Positions 1 through 9,581 of a DNA stretch of 64,000 nt are shown in pieces. The first letter of the stretch is position 1; each line of letters begins with the position of its first letter. This stretch comes from VAZQ01 sp963744275 (GTDB taxonomy: Bacteria > Pseudomonadota > Alphaproteobacteria > Rhizobiales > Xanthobacteraceae). The notes under the pieces were generated by a model, which did not search any database, had not been told where the DNA came from, and saw only the letters and a list, made by a program, of their open reading frames with translations. The translations under genes were made by a program, and so were the position numbers. The stretch spans positions 62,001 through 126,000 of the forward strand of contig CAVUSX010000007.1 of the NCBI GenBank assembly GCA_963744275.1, read 5' to 3'.

Positions 1-422
1 CACATGGCCATCATCATGCCGGGCAGCGACTTATCGCAGCCGGCGATGCCGACGAGGCCGTCATAGGCATGACCACGCATGGTGAGCTCGACCAAATCGG
101 CGATCACCTCGCGCGAGGGCAAGGACGACTTCATGCCCTCATGCCCCATGGCGATGCCGTCGGTGACCGTGATGGTGCAGAATTCCCGCGCCGTCCCGCC
201 CGCGGCCGCCACCCCCTTCTTCGCCGCCTGCGCCTGGCGCATCAGCGCGATATTGCAGGGAGCGGCCTCGTTCCAGCAGGAGGCCACGCCGACGAAGGGC
301 TGGTGGATCTGCGCCCGCGTCAGTCCCATGGCGTAGTAATAGGAGCGATGCGGCGCCCGCTCGGGACCCTCGGTCACATGCCGGCTGGGCAGCCTCGACT
401 TGAGGTTGGTCTTCGCGTCCAT
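1..422 (-). CDS. ilvD: Dihydroxy-acid dehydratase, N-terminal part (runs off left edge)
   Basis: This encodes the first 140 residues of an IlvD/Edd-family Fe-S dehydratase, which makes 2-keto acids from dihydroxy acids in branched-chain amino-acid synthesis. Reading from an ATG at 422 gives MDAKTNLKSRLPSR, then VGVASCWNEAAPCN, whose Cys is a likely Fe-S ligand, TVTDGIAMGHEGMKSSLPSR, and VGIAGCDKSLPGMM, with a second ligand Cys. These are the family's N-terminal blocks in the right order. No stop occurs before base 1, so the rest of the gene lies to the left. A purine-rich stretch precedes the ATG. The 317 bases between this start and the next gene show no convincing coding sequence and probably hold the ilvD promoter. 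Confidence 0.93.
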   Translation of the reverse strand, partial: MDAKTNLKSRLPSRHVTEGPERAPHRSYYYAMGLTRAQIHQPFVGVASCWNEAAPCNIALMRQAQAAKKGVAAAGGTAREFCTITVTDGIAMGHEGMKSSLPSREVIADLVELTMRGHAYDGLVGIAGCDKSLPGMMMAM

Positions 423-739
423 TGACTTGATTCGCCCCCGCCTCGCTGCTGCACCGCACCATGAAAAACCAAAAGGGCAGCAGTCTTTTGGCTTTCAGTC
501 CGTCTCCGAGAACGGTATGGCCAAATCGCGGCGTGGAACCGACCTCGATCCTCTGTGGCTGAAATGTTTCAGAGGTGTTGCCGATGCGCCACAGATTTTC
601 ACACCTAATTAACTACTAACTTGGACGGTGCCAGTCCCGTGGCTGGTTGGGCCCGATCGCGGATGACGCCCCTGCCCGGTCGCGCCCTTACCTGGCAGGC
701 GTAAGCTGGCTGGTCGGAGACCCCCGCAAATCCTCGAGA

Positions 740-1321
740 ATGGCCCTCATGCCAAGATTGCTGCATCGGCGCTTCTTTGCCCGCAGTGTGCACGCGGTCG
801 CGCCCGACTTGATCGGCGCGACGCTGCTCTACCGCGGCGTCGGCGGGACCATCGTCGAGCTCGAGGCCTATGACCAGACCGATCCGGCCGCGCACAGCTA
901 TCGTGGCCGCACCCCGCGCAATGCCGTGATGTTCGGCCCTCCGGGCCACGCCTATGTCTACCGCTCCTACGGCATCCACTGGTGTCTCAACCTCGTCTGC
1001 GAGCCGGAAGGCAGCGCCGGCGCGGTCCTGATACGGGCGTTGCAGCCGACCGCGGGGCTCCCCGCCATGCGGCGGCGGCGCGGGACCAGGGAAGAACGTC
1101 TGCTCTGCGCCGGGCCGGGACGCTTGTGCCAGGCGCTCGGCATCACCGGCGATGACGACGGACGCGCGCTCGAACCCCCTTGGTTCGAATTGCGCGCCCG
1201 CACCGCCGTGCCCGAGATCGCCGTCGGTCCACGCATCGGAATCAGCGTGGCGGTCGAGCAGCCCTGGCGCTACGGCCTCAAGGGTTCGCGCTTCTTGAGC
1301 AAGCCGTTCGCCGCCGCCTGA
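740..1321 (+). CDS. mpg: DNA-3-methyladenine glycosylase, AAG/MPG family
   Basis: This is a base-excision repair enzyme that removes alkylated purines such as 3-methyladenine. The 193-residue product matches the AAG/MPG fold across its length: RFFARSVHAVAPDLIGATLL, then IVELEAYDQTDPAAHSY (the Glu is the expected catalytic acid), RNAVMFGPPGHAYVYRSYG and HWCLNLV, and a C-terminal CAGPGRLCQALGI block. The length is normal for bacterial members. The frame is open back to a TTG at 647, but similarity begins near the ATGs at 740 and 749, so I chose 740; the Shine-Dalgarno signal is weak. The gene converges with the next one, with only 12 bases between stops. Confidence 0.9.
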   Translation: MALMPRLLHRRFFARSVHAVAPDLIGATLLYRGVGGTIVELEAYDQTDPAAHSYRGRTPRNAVMFGPPGHAYVYRSYGIHWCLNLVCEPEGSAGAVLIRALQPTAGLPAMRRRRGTREERLLCAGPGRLCQALGITGDDDGRALEPPWFELRARTAVPEIAVGPRIGISVAVEQPWRYGLKGSRFLSKPFAAA

Positions 1322-1333
1322 CCGGCCGACGGC

Positions 1334-2311
1334 TCACTCCACATCGGGGGCGAACAGCTCGTCGGCAGATACCACCCGCGGCGCGAGCCCCTGCTCGTGG
1401 ACGAAGCGGCCTATGGCGGCCAGGGCGGGACGGTTGGGTGCGAGCCCGTAGGACCAGAAATCCTTGCCGAAGACGCGCCACGCCTCCTCCACGTGATCGA
1501 TGAGCCAGGGCAGCGAGAGCTGCAGCGCATCGGTGTCATGGAGACCCTCGATGGCCATATCCTTGGCGGCCCGGAACGCCTGGTAGATGCTCCGTGCGGC
1601 CCACGGATGCGCCTTGTGCACGTCCTCGCGCAGCACCACGGTATGCATGATCGGGAAGATTCCGGTGCGGCCGTAATAGTCCTGCTCGACCTGCTTGAAG
1701 CTCGGAAACAGCCGGGCGATGCGCGGCGAGCCGGCGCGGAAGAGCGTGGGGATGTAGATCGAGAGCAAGGCGTCGAGCTCGCCCGCCGCAAACAGGCCTT
1801 CGAGCGTCTGCCCGGCTCGCAGAAACTCCAGGCGGACGTCGCCTGGCAGGTCGAGCGCGATGAGCGGCGGCTCGGTCGCGGAATTGAGGCCGCCGATGAA
1901 CCAATGCAGATCGGAGGGCGCGACGCCGTAGTCGTGCTGCAGCATGCCGCGCATGAACACGAGCGCGGTCGAGCCGTATTGCGTGGTGCCGACGCGCTTG
2001 CCCTTGAGATCGGCGGGTGTCGCGATGTTCGCGTCGGTGCGGACATAGATGCAGGAATGGCGGAAGATTTTCGAGAGCGCGACCGGCACGGCGACGAACG
2101 GGCACTGCCCGCGCCCCTTGAGCGCCGTATAGGAAGCCAGCGACAATTCGGAGACGTGGAATTCCTGGGTCTCCAGCATGCGCTGGAACGTCTGCCGGGG
2201 ACGCAGCACCTTGATATCGAGATCGATCCCTGCGGGCCGCACCCGTCCGTCGATCAGCGCCCGGGTGCGGTCGTAGTCGAAGCATGCCAGCGTGAGCTTG
2301 AGATCGGGCAT
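1334..2311 (-). CDS. NMT1/THI5-like substrate-binding protein (often labelled 4,5-dihydroxyphthalate decarboxylase)
   Basis: This 325-residue protein of the periplasmic-binding-protein type II fold starts MPDLKLTLACFDYDRTRALI and contains the block ADLKGKRVGTTQYGSTALVF that is typical of NMT1-like proteins. Relatives are variously annotated as ABC-transporter binding proteins or 4,5-dihydroxyphthalate decarboxylases. No signal peptide is visible, which leaves open a cytoplasmic enzyme rather than an exported receptor. It lies 15 bases downstream of valS on the same strand, so co-transcription is plausible, although a functional link is not obvious. No permease or ATPase partner is adjacent. 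Confidence 0.75.
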   Translation of the reverse strand: MPDLKLTLACFDYDRTRALIDGRVRPAGIDLDIKVLRPRQTFQRMLETQEFHVSELSLASYTALKGRGQCPFVAVPVALSKIFRHSCIYVRTDANIATPADLKGKRVGTTQYGSTALVFMRGMLQHDYGVAPSDLHWFIGGLNSATEPPLIALDLPGDVRLEFLRAGQTLEGLFAAGELDALLSIYIPTLFRAGSPRIARLFPSFKQVEQDYYGRTGIFPIMHTVVLREDVHKAHPWAARSIYQAFRAAKDMAIEGLHDTDALQLSLPWLIDHVEEAWRVFGKDFWSYGLAPNRPALAAIGRFVHEQGLAPRVVSADELFAPDVE

Positions 2312-2326
2312 CGGGTTCGGCCGATA

Positions 2327-5044
2327 TCAATCCAGGCCAGCGCCTTGCAGGCGCTCCAGCGCCTCGACGATCTTGCGGCGGCGCGCCTCCGCCTCGTCGC
2401 GTCGCTCGCGCTCGCCCTCGACCACCTCCTCGGGCGCACGCTTGATGAAATCGGGATTGGCGAGCTTGCCGTCGATGCGGGCGATCTCGGCCAGGATCCG
2501 CGCCAATTCCTTCTCCAGCCGCGCCCGCTCGGCTGGAAAGTCGATGACGCCTTTGAGCTGCAGGGCCGCGACCTCGCCGTGCACCACGAGCTGCACGGAA
2601 CCCGGCGGCGGACTGGCCGCGAAGGCGAGGCTGGACAAGCGCGCCAGCCGCTTGATGACGTCCGCCCAGCGTTCGGCCCGCGTCCGCGTGCTATCCGAGA
2701 CGCCCGCCAGCACCAGCGGAATCTCGTTCGCCATGATGTTCATCTCGGCCTTCACGGAGCGGATCGCCGCCACCAGGTCGATCACCCATCCGATCTCGAC
2801 CGCGGCCGCCTCGTCATCGAGCCCGGCCGGCTCGGGCCAGGGCGTGAGCGCGAGCAGATTGTCGCGAACCGGTCCGCCCTCGGCGGTCACGCTCCACAGC
2901 TCCTCGCTCACGAAGGGGATGAACGGGTGCAGCAGCTTGAGGATCTCGTCGCGGACCCAGGCCGTCATCGCCCGCGTCTCCACCTTGGCGGCCTCGTCGG
3001 CGCCGGTGAGCACGGGCTTTGCCAGCTCGAGATACCAGTCGCAGAAGATGTTCCAGACGAACCGGTAGGCCGCGCCCGCCGCCTCGTTGAACCGGTAGGC
3101 CTTGATCGCGCCCGTCACCTCGCGCGCGGCGTTTGCGGTCTCGTGGGCGATCCAGCGGTTGAGCGTCTGCGCCGCGCTTTTGGGATCGAAGCCCGGCACC
3201 GTCACGCAGCCGTTGATCTCGGCGAAACGGCAGGCGTTCCACAGCTTGGTCACGAAATTGCGGTAGCCCTCGACCCGCTGGGTGGAGAGCTTGACGTCGC
3301 GGCCCTGCGCCGCGAGCGCCGTCAGCGTGAAGCGAAGCGCGTCGGCGCCGTATTCATCGATCAGCTCGAGCGGATCGATGACGTTGCCCTTCGACTTCGA
3401 CATCTTGGCGCCGCGCTCGTCGCGCACCAGCGCGTGGATGTAGACGGTGCGGAACGGCACCTCCTTCATGAAGTGCAGACCCGCCATCATCATGCGGGCG
3501 ACCCAGAAGAAGATGATGTCGAAGCCGGTGACCAGCGCGTCGGTCGGGTAGTAGCGCTCGAGCTCGGGCGTCTGGTCCGGCCAGCCGAGCGTGGAGAACG
3601 GCCACAGGGCGGAGGAGAACCAGGTGTCGAGAACGTCCTCGTCGCGCTTGAGCGTCGTCGGCGCGCCGTAATGCCGCTCGGCTTCGGCCTTGGCCTCGGC
3701 TTCGGTCAGGGCGACGAACACCTTGCCGTCCGGGGCGTACCATGCCGGAATCTGATGACCCCACCAGAGCTGGCGCGAGATGCACCAGGGCTGGATGTTG
3801 TCCATCCAATTGAAGTAGGTGGCTTCCCAGCTCTTGGGCACGAAAGTCGTGCGGCCCTCGCGCACCGCCGCGATGGCCGGCTGCGCCAGCGTCTCGGCGT
3901 CGACATACCATTGATCGGTGAGATACGGCTCGATCACGACGCCGGAGCGATCGCCGTGCGGCACCATGTGGGTGTGCGGCTCGACCTTCTCGAGCAAGCC
4001 CAGCTCCTGCATGCGCTCGACGATCTGCTTGCGCGCCACGAAGCGATCGATGCCGTGCAGCAGCATGGTCTCGTCCAGCCCGGCCGTCTCCTTGGCGCCG
4101 GCGAGGAACGCCGCGTTGCTCTCCAGGTCGAGCCGGCCCTCCGTGTCGAGCACGTTGATGAGCGGCAGGTTATGCCGGCGCCCGACCTCGAAGTCGTTGA
4201 AATCGTGGGCGGGCGTGATCTTGACCGCGCCGGTTCCCTTCTCCGGGTCGGAGTAGTCGTCGGCGATGATCGGGATGCGCCGGCCGACCAGGGGCAGCAC
4301 CACGTTGCGGCCGACCAGTTGCCGGTAGCGCTCGTCGTTCGGGTGCACCGCGACCGCGCTGTCGCCGAGCATGGTTTCGGGCCGGGTGGTGGCGACCGTG
4401 ATGGCGGTGTTCATCAGGCCTTCGACCGGATACCGGAAGTACCACAGATGTCCCTTCACCTCGACCTGCTGGACCTCCAGGTCCGAGATCGCGGTCAAGA
4501 GCTTGGGGTCCCAGTTGACCAGACGCTTGTCCTTGTAGATGAGCCCGGCCCGATAGAGCTCCACGAACACCTTGCCGACCGCGCGCGAAAGCCCCTCGTC
4601 CATGGTGAAACGCTCGCGCGACCAGTCGCAGGAGGCACCGATGCGTTTCAATTGATTGATGATGACGCCGCCGGATTCGGCCTTCCAGGCCCACACCTTC
4701 TCCAGGAATTTCTCGCGGCCGAGCGCCCGCCGGTTCGGCTCCTGCCGCTCCATGAGCTGGCGCTCGACCACCATCTGGGTGGCGATGCCGGCGTGGTCGG
4801 TGCCGGGCTGCCAGAGCACGTCGCGCCCGCGCATGCGCTCGAAACGCGCCAGTATGTCCTGCAGGGTGTTGTTGAGGGCGTGTCCCATATGCAGGGAGCC
4901 GGTGACGTTGGGCGGCGGGATGACGATGCAATAGGGCTGCGCACCCCGCCGCTCCGGACGGCCGCTCAGGAAGGCGCCCGCCTCCTCCCAGGCCGCATAG
5001 ATGCGCCCTTCGACCTTCGACGGCTGATAGGTCTTGTCGATCAT
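2327..5044 (-). CDS. valS: Valyl-tRNA synthetase
   Basis: This class Ia synthetase charges tRNA-Val in the cytoplasm. The 905-residue product has the HIGH-type signature PPPNVTGSLHMGHALN near residue 45, an editing (CP1) domain, the KMSKS loop AKMSKSKGNVIDPLE, an anticodon-binding domain, and a C-terminal basic coiled-coil arm (RLEKELARILAEIARIDGKL). The frame extends upstream to 5188, but homologues begin at MIDKTYQPSKVEGRIYAAWE, so the ATG at 5044 is preferred. It sits downstream of popZ on the same strand, a synteny common in Hyphomicrobiales. The 285 bases up to popZ contain no other gene. Confidence 0.97.
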   Translation of the reverse strand: MIDKTYQPSKVEGRIYAAWEEAGAFLSGRPERRGAQPYCIVIPPPNVTGSLHMGHALNNTLQDILARFERMRGRDVLWQPGTDHAGIATQMVVERQLMERQEPNRRALGREKFLEKVWAWKAESGGVIINQLKRIGASCDWSRERFTMDEGLSRAVGKVFVELYRAGLIYKDKRLVNWDPKLLTAISDLEVQQVEVKGHLWYFRYPVEGLMNTAITVATTRPETMLGDSAVAVHPNDERYRQLVGRNVVLPLVGRRIPIIADDYSDPEKGTGAVKITPAHDFNDFEVGRRHNLPLINVLDTEGRLDLESNAAFLAGAKETAGLDETMLLHGIDRFVARKQIVERMQELGLLEKVEPHTHMVPHGDRSGVVIEPYLTDQWYVDAETLAQPAIAAVREGRTTFVPKSWEATYFNWMDNIQPWCISRQLWWGHQIPAWYAPDGKVFVALTEAEAKAEAERHYGAPTTLKRDEDVLDTWFSSALWPFSTLGWPDQTPELERYYPTDALVTGFDIIFFWVARMMMAGLHFMKEVPFRTVYIHALVRDERGAKMSKSKGNVIDPLELIDEYGADALRFTLTALAAQGRDVKLSTQRVEGYRNFVTKLWNACRFAEINGCVTVPGFDPKSAAQTLNRWIAHETANAAREVTGAIKAYRFNEAAGAAYRFVWNIFCDWYLELAKPVLTGADEAAKVETRAMTAWVRDEILKLLHPFIPFVSEELWSVTAEGGPVRDNLLALTPWPEPAGLDDEAAAVEIGWVIDLVAAIRSVKAEMNIMANEIPLVLAGVSDSTRTRAERWADVIKRLARLSSLAFAASPPPGSVQLVVHGEVAALQLKGVIDFPAERARLEKELARILAEIARIDGKLANPDFIKRAPEEVVEGERERRDEAEARRRKIVEALERLQGAGLD

Positions 5045-5329
5045 CGTGGCTCGGCTTCGGATCGCTGGCGAATTGGCTCTGCCGACAGCCATCGCACCGG
5101 CTGACGCCGTCGGCGAGGATGCAGACGGATCAAGGGGATGCTGGCGGCTCTCGCGCTGCGGATTACAGTCGCGGGCGGTGATATGCAAGATATGGAATAG
5201 GAAGATCGCGCGCCCGCCCGGGTCACCACCCCCTCTGCCAGGAAGTGGATGTGAGCCCCATGCGCCAAGCTGGATGCGCTTGCCCGGCGGCGCGCGTACC
5301 GCGCAAGGGGCGCCGCTGCCGGCCTGCGC

Positions 5330-6007
5330 TCAGCCGCGTCCGCGCGAGACGCGTTCGATCTCGGCCTTGACCAGCCGCTCGACCAGGCCGGGCAGGTTGT
5401 CGTCCAGCCAGGACTTCAGCAGCGGCTGCAACATCTCCTTGACCAGATCCTCGAGCGTGCGGGCATTCTGCACCAGGACCGTATGGGCGAGCGAATTGAA
5501 GGCGGAATCGACCGCCGCGCTGGTGGCCGAGGACATCAACGATCGCTGGCCGCGCTCGGAGAATTGCAGCCGGGATCGGTCATCCGGTTCGGCAAAATGC
5601 TCCGGACTGTCCTCGAAGACGATATCGGATTGGCCGTCGATGGTACGGAACCCGGGCGCCGAAGGGCCTGCCGGCGCCGCCATGGCCTCGGTCAGGTCGA
5701 GAACGTCCGACGCCATTTCCTCGGCCGGGTCGGCCACCGGAGCCGGGGTGGCATTGAGCTCGGCCAGCATCTCGTCGAGCGCGGTCTCATGGACGGAGGG
5801 CTCTGCCACCGGGACCGGCACGAATTCCGGAGCCGGCGGCGGCGGTGGCGCGACCGGTCGCAATGGCGCAGCCGCCACCGGCGCTGCCTTTGGGGGCTCG
5901 GGAGGAGCCGGCGGGCTCTTGGCCGCGTCGTCGTCGGCAATGATTCTGCGGATGGAGGCGAGGATTTCCTCCATCGAAGGTTCTTGCGCCTTTGCAGCCT
6001 GATTCAT
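5330..6007 (-). CDS. popZ: Cell-pole organizing protein PopZ (DUF2497)
   Basis: This is a polar scaffold protein that forms a microdomain anchoring the chromosome centromere complex in alphaproteobacteria. It has the three-part PopZ layout: a conserved N-terminal helix (EPSMEEILASIRRIIADDD), a long Pro/Ala/acidic disordered linker of about 100 residues, and the C-terminal oligomerisation helices (LEDLVKEMLQPLLKSWLDD, then LPGLVERLVKAEIERVSRG). I chose the ATG at 6007 (MNQAAKAQEP) because homologues begin there; an upstream ATG at 6046 would add 13 residues. The gene lies between tolC and valS on the same strand. The 384 bases between it and tolC hold no supported gene. Confidence 0.93.
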   Translation of the reverse strand: MNQAAKAQEPSMEEILASIRRIIADDDAAKSPPAPPEPPKAAPVAAAPLRPVAPPPPPAPEFVPVPVAEPSVHETALDEMLAELNATPAPVADPAEEMASDVLDLTEAMAAPAGPSAPGFRTIDGQSDIVFEDSPEHFAEPDDRSRLQFSERGQRSLMSSATSAAVDSAFNSLAHTVLVQNARTLEDLVKEMLQPLLKSWLDDNLPGLVERLVKAEIERVSRGRG

Positions 6008-6391
6008 CTGCCGCGTCCCGCTCAAGCTCGCATTGCTTGAGCTCATCCTGGCGTTTGAAGCGAACGGGCGTTCCGAGCGATTTGGCGTTTGGGCAAATCG
6101 CCGATCAAGCGAATACCCACGGAATCACCTATCCGCATGCGTGATGCAGTATGGCATGTCGCAACTCGAAGGCAAGCAACGTTATGAGCATCGGGCGCGG
6201 CCCGCGCGAACTCGATCTGCTCGAGATGATTGCGGTTTCATGAGCGTGCGCCCGGCTCGAAGCGCAAGCCGCCGCGGCGCTCATTCTGTCTCGATTTAGC
6301 ACGGAAATTCCGGCTCGGCGCCACCCGCGGCGCAGCAGCGCGAGCAATCAAAGAAACGGCGGGATGTCGGCTTGCGCCGGCGGACCGTGTC

Positions 6392-7831
6392 CTAGCGTCC
6401 GTCGGGCGTGCGCACGCCGATCCAAACGTCGCGGACCTGCTGATAGTGCACCATCGGATCGTAGGTCTCGATGTGCAGGCCCAATATCTGCGGCGCAAGC
6501 CCGCCGACCGAGGCCAGGACCGCGTAGGAGGCCACGATCCGGTCATGCTGGGCGGTGACCAGCGCGGTGCGGGCCTGCACCAAAGCCTGCTGGGCGTTGA
6601 GCACGTCGAGGGTGGTGCGCTGCCCGACCCGCGCCTCCTCGCGTACGCCGTCGAGCGCGATCTCGGCCGACGTCACCTGCGCGGTGGTGGCGTCGACCTG
6701 GGCCTTGGCGGCCTCGAGCTGCCCCCAGCTCTGGGTGACGTTCTGCTGCACCGAGAGGCGCGCCGTATCGAGGTCGAGCCGGCGCTGGCCCAGCGTCTCC
6801 TTGGCCTGGCGGATGTTGGCGTATTCGGCGCCGCCCTGATAGATCGGCACCGAGAGCTGGCCGGTCACCGAGCCCGACAGCGATTCCAGGTTGGTGAGGC
6901 TGGTCGCGGAGCCATAGCTCTTCTGCATGGCGCCGTTGAGCGACAGGGTGGGATAAAGGAAGCTCTCCTGCACCTTGACCTGCTCGACGGCGGCATCGAC
7001 GTTGTACATGGCGGTGGCGACGGCCGGATTCTGCGATGCGGCCCGCGCGAGCGCGCCGGCCAGGTTCGGCGGCGAGAAGCGATCGACCGGGCTCGCGCTG
7101 GCGAGCTTGCCGGGCTCGACCCCGATCACTTGAACGTAGGCGGATCTCGACGTGATGTAGTTGGATTCGGCCGCATGCAGGGAGGAGCGTCCGGCCGCGA
7201 GGCTCAATTCCGCCTGCGCCAGATCGGTGCGCGTCACCTCGCCGGCGGTGAAGCGATCGCGCGTTTGCCGCAGCGTCGCCTCCAGGACCTTCACGTTGTT
7301 GCGTTGAAGCTCGAGCAGGGCGGCGTCGCGCAACAAATTCATATAGGCGGTGGCGGCGTTGAGCAGAACCGTCTGCTCGGTGGTGCGCAATGTTTCGCGC
7401 GCGGCGAAAACCTGCCCCTCGGCCAGCCGGGTCCGGCTGGCGGTCTGGAAGCCGTTGAACAGCGTCTGCTTGGTGGTCAGTCCATAGCCGGCGGTCGCAA
7501 TGGTGCCGATCGACTCGGGCTTTCCGCCGCCGGTCGGCTTGGAGAGGGTGTCCAGATATTGCTCGCCGAGCGAGGCGGTCGCTGAAACCTGTGGACGATA
7601 GCCGGAGAGCGCCACGCCGACGCCTTCGTCGGTCGCGCGGGTGGCGGCGCGTTGCGAATTGATCTGCGGATTATTCTGGTAGGCGAGAGCGAGCGCGCCT
7701 TCGAGCGTGTCGGCCATCGCCCGATGCATCGGGGCGCCGGCCAGCGCGGCAGCGGTGAGCGTGGTGGTGGCGATGAGCGCCACCCGCACGGCCCGCGCAA
7801 CCAAACACGGACGCCCAGCACGATTCGACAT
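6392..7831 (-). CDS. tolC: TolC family outer-membrane efflux channel
   Basis: This is the outer-membrane channel of type I secretion and RND efflux systems. The 479-residue product has a signal peptide (hydrophobic ALIATTTLTAAALAG, cleavage near AMA-DTLEGAL), then two OEP repeats of long helices. Typical stretches are LAYQNNPQINSQRAATRA, TRTDLAQAELSLAAGRSSL, VTGQLSVPIYQGGAEYANI and GQRTTLDVLNAQQALVQARTA. The two halves show the internal duplication expected of TolC. The ATG at 7831 places the signal peptide well; the frame is open to 7867. No inner-membrane or adaptor partner is adjacent, so the channel is probably shared. About 190 bases without a gene separate it from pcm. Confidence 0.93.
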   Translation of the reverse strand: MSNRAGRPCLVARAVRVALIATTTLTAAALAGAPMHRAMADTLEGALALAYQNNPQINSQRAATRATDEGVGVALSGYRPQVSATASLGEQYLDTLSKPTGGGKPESIGTIATAGYGLTTKQTLFNGFQTASRTRLAEGQVFAARETLRTTEQTVLLNAATAYMNLLRDAALLELQRNNVKVLEATLRQTRDRFTAGEVTRTDLAQAELSLAAGRSSLHAAESNYITSRSAYVQVIGVEPGKLASASPVDRFSPPNLAGALARAASQNPAVATAMYNVDAAVEQVKVQESFLYPTLSLNGAMQKSYGSATSLTNLESLSGSVTGQLSVPIYQGGAEYANIRQAKETLGQRRLDLDTARLSVQQNVTQSWGQLEAAKAQVDATTAQVTSAEIALDGVREEARVGQRTTLDVLNAQQALVQARTALVTAQHDRIVASYAVLASVGGLAPQILGLHIETYDPMVHYQQVRDVWIGVRTPDGR

Positions 7832-8017
7832 TGACCCCAATCCAACCCCCACGCCGGCCCGCCACATCCAACGGCACAGCGCCCCCAGCCAGCCCCAACC
7901 TTAGAGGGGTTCCGGCCCGCTTGAAACCCCTCGAAAAACCGCCCGATGAAAAAGCTGTGCGCTGGCGCTTTCCGGCCACACCCCCCCGCCAAACGCTGAA
8001 GAAATAGGGGTAAGGAC

Positions 8018-8689
8018 CTAGAACACGAAGGCCGGCAGGGCCGCGAAGCCGGGCAGCAAAGGGGCCGCCGCATCGAAAATCGGCCGGCCGCCGCTTTCTC
8101 CCCCGATCGAGCAGTAGAGCATGGCCTTGCCGGCGGGCCCGCGGCCCAGCACGCCGACGAGACGGCCGCCGGGCTTGAGCTGGCGCAGAAGCGCCTTTGG
8201 CGCGATCTCCGACGCTCCATTGAGCAGGATCACGTCATAGGGGGCTTGCGGCGGCCAGCCGTCGGTCAGCGGTCCGGTCACGACCTGCGCTTGGCTCACG
8301 CCGAGCGCGCTCAGATTGTCGCGCGCGTGCTCGGCGAGCCCCGGATCTTGCTCGAGCGCGACCACCGAATGCGCCAGCCGGGCCAGAACCGCCGACGAGT
8401 AGCCGGTGGCGCAGCCCACATCGAGCACATGGTCGCCCTCACGAATGTCGGCGGCCTGCAGCAACTTGGCCAGCACCATGGGCTTGAGCAGGCGGCGCGC
8501 CGGCTTGCCGGCCTCGGCGGCTGCCGCCGGAGCATCAAAATCGAGATAGGCCAGATCGGCCTGCTCGGGGGGGACGAAGCGTTCGCGCGGCACCGCCTGC
8601 ATGGCGGCAATGAGGCGCAAATCGGTAACGTCGCTGGTGCGAACCTGACTGTCGACCATTATCCGGCGCGCGGCGGCGAAGTCGATCAT
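8018..8689 (-). CDS. pcm: Protein-L-isoaspartate O-methyltransferase
   Basis: This SAM-dependent cytosolic repair enzyme methylates isoaspartyl residues. The 223-residue product starts MIDFAAARRIMVDSQVRTSD, has the SAM-binding motif I HVLDVGCATGYSSAVLARL, and a later motif YDVILLNGASEIAPKALLRQ followed by LKPGGRLVGVLG. This is the alphaproteobacterial variant, with LDVGCATG in place of the more usual VLEIGTGSG. The frame is open to 8767, but similarity starts at the ATG at 8689. It is upstream of tolC on the same strand. Confidence 0.9.
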   Translation of the reverse strand: MIDFAAARRIMVDSQVRTSDVTDLRLIAAMQAVPRERFVPPEQADLAYLDFDAPAAAAEAGKPARRLLKPMVLAKLLQAADIREGDHVLDVGCATGYSSAVLARLAHSVVALEQDPGLAEHARDNLSALGVSQAQVVTGPLTDGWPPQAPYDVILLNGASEIAPKALLRQLKPGGRLVGVLGRGPAGKAMLYCSIGGESGGRPIFDAAAPLLPGFAALPAFVF

Positions 8690-8853
8690 GGCAAAATCCA
8701 AATAATCAAAAATCCTGGAATCCCGGCCCACCGCCCGCTCCCGGCGATGCCGCTTTTCTTGCGGCAAGGCCGCCGAAAAGGCAAGGCACCCGCGCTCGGC
8801 GTCCGTTTCCGGTTACGCAAACGCCCCCATGGCGGGCGGCACCCGGACCCGTG

Positions 8854-9327
8854 TCATGGGTTCCGCGTGGTTGCCTGTTGCGCCTTCTGCAGCGCGAGGC
8901 TGCGAGACTGCGCGCGGACGGGCTCGAACCCATGCATGCCGCCGAACCATTGCAGGGCGACGACCGCACCCTTGATCGGCTGGATGAGGCCGAGTGCGAG
9001 ACCGATGGTGAGAGGAACCCATACGGCGATCTGCAGCCAGATCGCCGGCGCGTATTCGGATTCGACGAACAATTCGAGCGAGACCACGATATGGCCGACC
9101 AGGAGGATGACCAGATAGGCGGGGAAATCGTCGGCACGCTGGTGAAAGAGCTCCTCGCCGCATTCCGGGCAACGGTCGGCGACCTTGAGGAAGCGGTTGA
9201 ACATCTTCCCATGACCGCAATTGGGGCACCGTCCCCGCAGTCCGCGCATGAGGGCTTGTGCGGCGGTCGTCTCGGACTGCCCCGCTTGCGGCAGGAGCGA
9301 TCGGAGCAGCGATGCGAGCGCGGACAT
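8854..9327 (-). CDS. DUF983 family zinc-ribbon membrane protein
   Basis: This 157-residue protein of the DUF983 family has unknown function. Near residue 35 it carries a zinc-ribbon-like pair of knuckles (CPNCGHGKMF and CPECGEELF, i.e. CxxC...CxxC). Two membrane segments follow (YLVILLVGHIVVSLELFV and WLQIAVWVPLTIGLALGLI). The ATG at 9327 (MSALASLLRSLLPQ) was chosen because the upstream extension to 9468 has no family similarity. It is the last chromosomal gene before the integrated element. The roughly 200 bases upstream, up to the truncated tRNA copy, probably hold its promoter. Confidence 0.85.
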   Translation of the reverse strand: MSALASLLRSLLPQAGQSETTAAQALMRGLRGRCPNCGHGKMFNRFLKVADRCPECGEELFHQRADDFPAYLVILLVGHIVVSLELFVESEYAPAIWLQIAVWVPLTIGLALGLIQPIKGAVVALQWFGGMHGFEPVRAQSRSLALQKAQQATTRNP

Positions 9328-9496
9328 GGGCAGCAACTCCTTCGGCAAGCACTCTGCGCGCGATTCGCGCGAACGGCACCGCCGCAGGGAGCAGTAGCCC
9401 GAACGCCGTCCTCCCGCCACTGTTTCAGGCTTGCTGGAACGCATTGCAGCCGCGCAGAACCGCGGCATGACCGGCCCGCGCCAAGGTCCGCCACGC

Positions 9497-9581
9497 CGGC
9501 ATTGCCTAATGGATTGCGAGCGTTTAGCTATTTGCGCCGTGGGGCCACGTGGCGGAGTGGTTACGCAACGGTCTGCAAAAC
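9497..9581 (+). repeat. Left direct repeat (att site) of the integrated element
   Basis: This 85-base copy matches 24709-24792. From 9534 to 9581 the two copies are identical over 48 bases; further left they differ by two substitutions and one indel. The repeat covers the likely tRNA promoter (TTGCCT about 40 bases and TAGCTA about 15 bases before the gene) and the tRNA-Cys 5' half up to the anticodon arm (GGTCTGCAAAAC). It marks one junction of the island. Confidence 0.85.
9543..9581 (+). pseudogene. Truncated tRNA-Cys (5' half only)
   Basis: This contains the acceptor 5' strand GGCCACG, the D arm and the anticodon loop with GCA, identical to the complete tRNA-Cys at 24754. After CTGCAAAAC the sequence turns into unrelated DNA (AGACTG...), so the anticodon 3' strand, T arm and CCA end are missing. 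It is the original chromosomal 5' half left behind when the element inserted. Confidence 0.85.

Noticed and set aside
1397..5104. Very long open frame on the plus strand (over 1200 codons)
   Set aside because: It is the antisense shadow of valS and the NMT1-like gene; high GC keeps the opposite strand open. The translation is Arg/Asp/Leu-rich with no family similarity.
6129..6347. Small minus-strand frame between popZ and tolC
   Set aside because: The composition is shadow-like, there is no ribosome site, and the gap is more likely the popZ promoter region.
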